Assembly: GCA_031411235.1 (NCBI GenBank)
Contig: JANOAR010000097.1
Coordinates: 1 to 21,697, forward strand
DNA from: JANOAR01 sp031411235
Lineage (GTDB): Bacteria > Verrucomicrobiota > Verrucomicrobiia > Verrucomicrobiales > Verrucomicrobiaceae
Reading direction: 5' to 3'
Length of the DNA: 21,697 nt
Shown here piece by piece: positions 21,558-21,697 of this stretch (the stretch's first letter is position 1; each line of letters starts with the position of its first letter). The translations under genes were made by a program, and so were the position numbers. The notes below the pieces were generated by a model, which was not told the origin of the DNA, did no database searches, and saw nothing but the letters and a program-made list of their open reading frames with translations.

Positions 21558-21697
21558 GGTTCTACGCGGGTTTTAATGGGCGAGGGGAAGGTGTATAGGT
21601 TTGGATGAATCGAACTGAAAGCCTTCAAGGGCACTATCACCTGCTGCTGGGTTTGGACGAGAGCTGGGTTGTGACGGAGGTGAACGTGAGTGTTGAG
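21558..21697 (+). mobile_element. Left end of an ISL3-family insertion sequence (truncated by window)
   Basis: GGTTCTACGCGGG at 21558 fits the GG(N)TCT terminal inverted repeat typical of ISL3 elements. It is followed 47 bases later by a transposase start. The 8 bases before it (TAAAATTA) are AT-rich, as ISL3 targets are, and would be the left copy of the expected 8-bp target duplication. The right end is outside the window, so the boundary is unconfirmed. Confidence 0.6.
21605..21697 (+). CDS. ISL3-family transposase, N-terminal fragment (runs off the window)
   Basis: The frame is open from ATG 21605 to the last base, giving 31 residues: MNRTESLQGHYHLLLGLDE, then SWVVTEVNVSVE. The LLLGLDESWVVTEV pattern resembles the start of ISL3 transposases (LLGLxxxWxVxxV), which begin a zinc-binding N-terminal part before the DDE domain. 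The leader has a purine-rich GAGGGGAAGG upstream of the ATG, unlike the pyrimidine-rich leaders of the resident genes. The rest of the protein is unseen, so activity cannot be judged. The call rests on this short stretch plus the terminal repeat at 21558. Confidence 0.62.
   Translation, partial: MNRTESLQGHYHLLLGLDESWVVTEVNVSVE

Noticed and set aside
1..21697. CRISPR array, rRNA or tRNA genes, riboswitch
   Set aside because: No regularly spaced identical repeats with unique spacers, no tRNA-like arm sets and no recognised riboswitch core were seen on reading the intergenic regions.

Overview
The window is GC-rich chromosomal DNA, probably from a member of the Verrucomicrobiota or a close relative in the PVC group. 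I infer this from the gene mix, the general lack of Shine-Dalgarno sequences, and degenerate CATTCGT/CCGAAATC-type repeats between genes. No rRNA or tRNA is present to confirm it. About 95% of the window is coding, and no gene-free stretch reaches 300 bases.

Region 1 (1-7571) is housekeeping and metabolic. It holds the 3' end of NADP-type isocitrate dehydrogenase, a small secreted lipoprotein, a secreted sugar-dehydrogenase-like beta-propeller, RodA (cell-wall elongation), a solitary oligopeptide-type ABC ATPase, a secreted C39-like cysteine protease with a duplicated N-terminal module, and biotin synthase. Region 2 (7745-16041) has a 999-residue membrane histidine kinase with four PAS domains and no response regulator beside it, followed by a DUF2868 membrane protein without its usual GTPase partner. 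It also has a solitary XylH-type sugar permease converging on a zinc dehydrogenase of the sorbitol/threonine type, a gamma-glutamylcyclotransferase-like protein and a PPK2 polyphosphate kinase.

Region 3 (16091-19225, minus strand) is a compact Tol-Pal-like envelope operon in the order tolR/exbD, tonB/tolA-like, tolB, pal-like OmpA lipoprotein. No tolQ/exbB lies beside it, and the Pal-like domain lacks the usual Asp of the peptidoglycan-binding motif.

Region 4 (19394-21697) looks accessory. A WYL-domain regulator of the BrxR/CapW type, a family known to control phage-defence loci, is divergent from a translationally coupled pair: an 80-residue helical protein and an HNH nuclease. The shared intergenic region carries inverted repeats next to the regulator start. 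Beyond it are an AT-rich palindromic segment, a 100-residue protein built of exact 36-residue repeats, and the left end and first codons of an ISL3-family insertion sequence cut by the window edge. The regulator plus small protein plus HNH unit is the best candidate for an undescribed, possibly defensive or toxin-antitoxin-like, system. That function is an inference from family and layout only.
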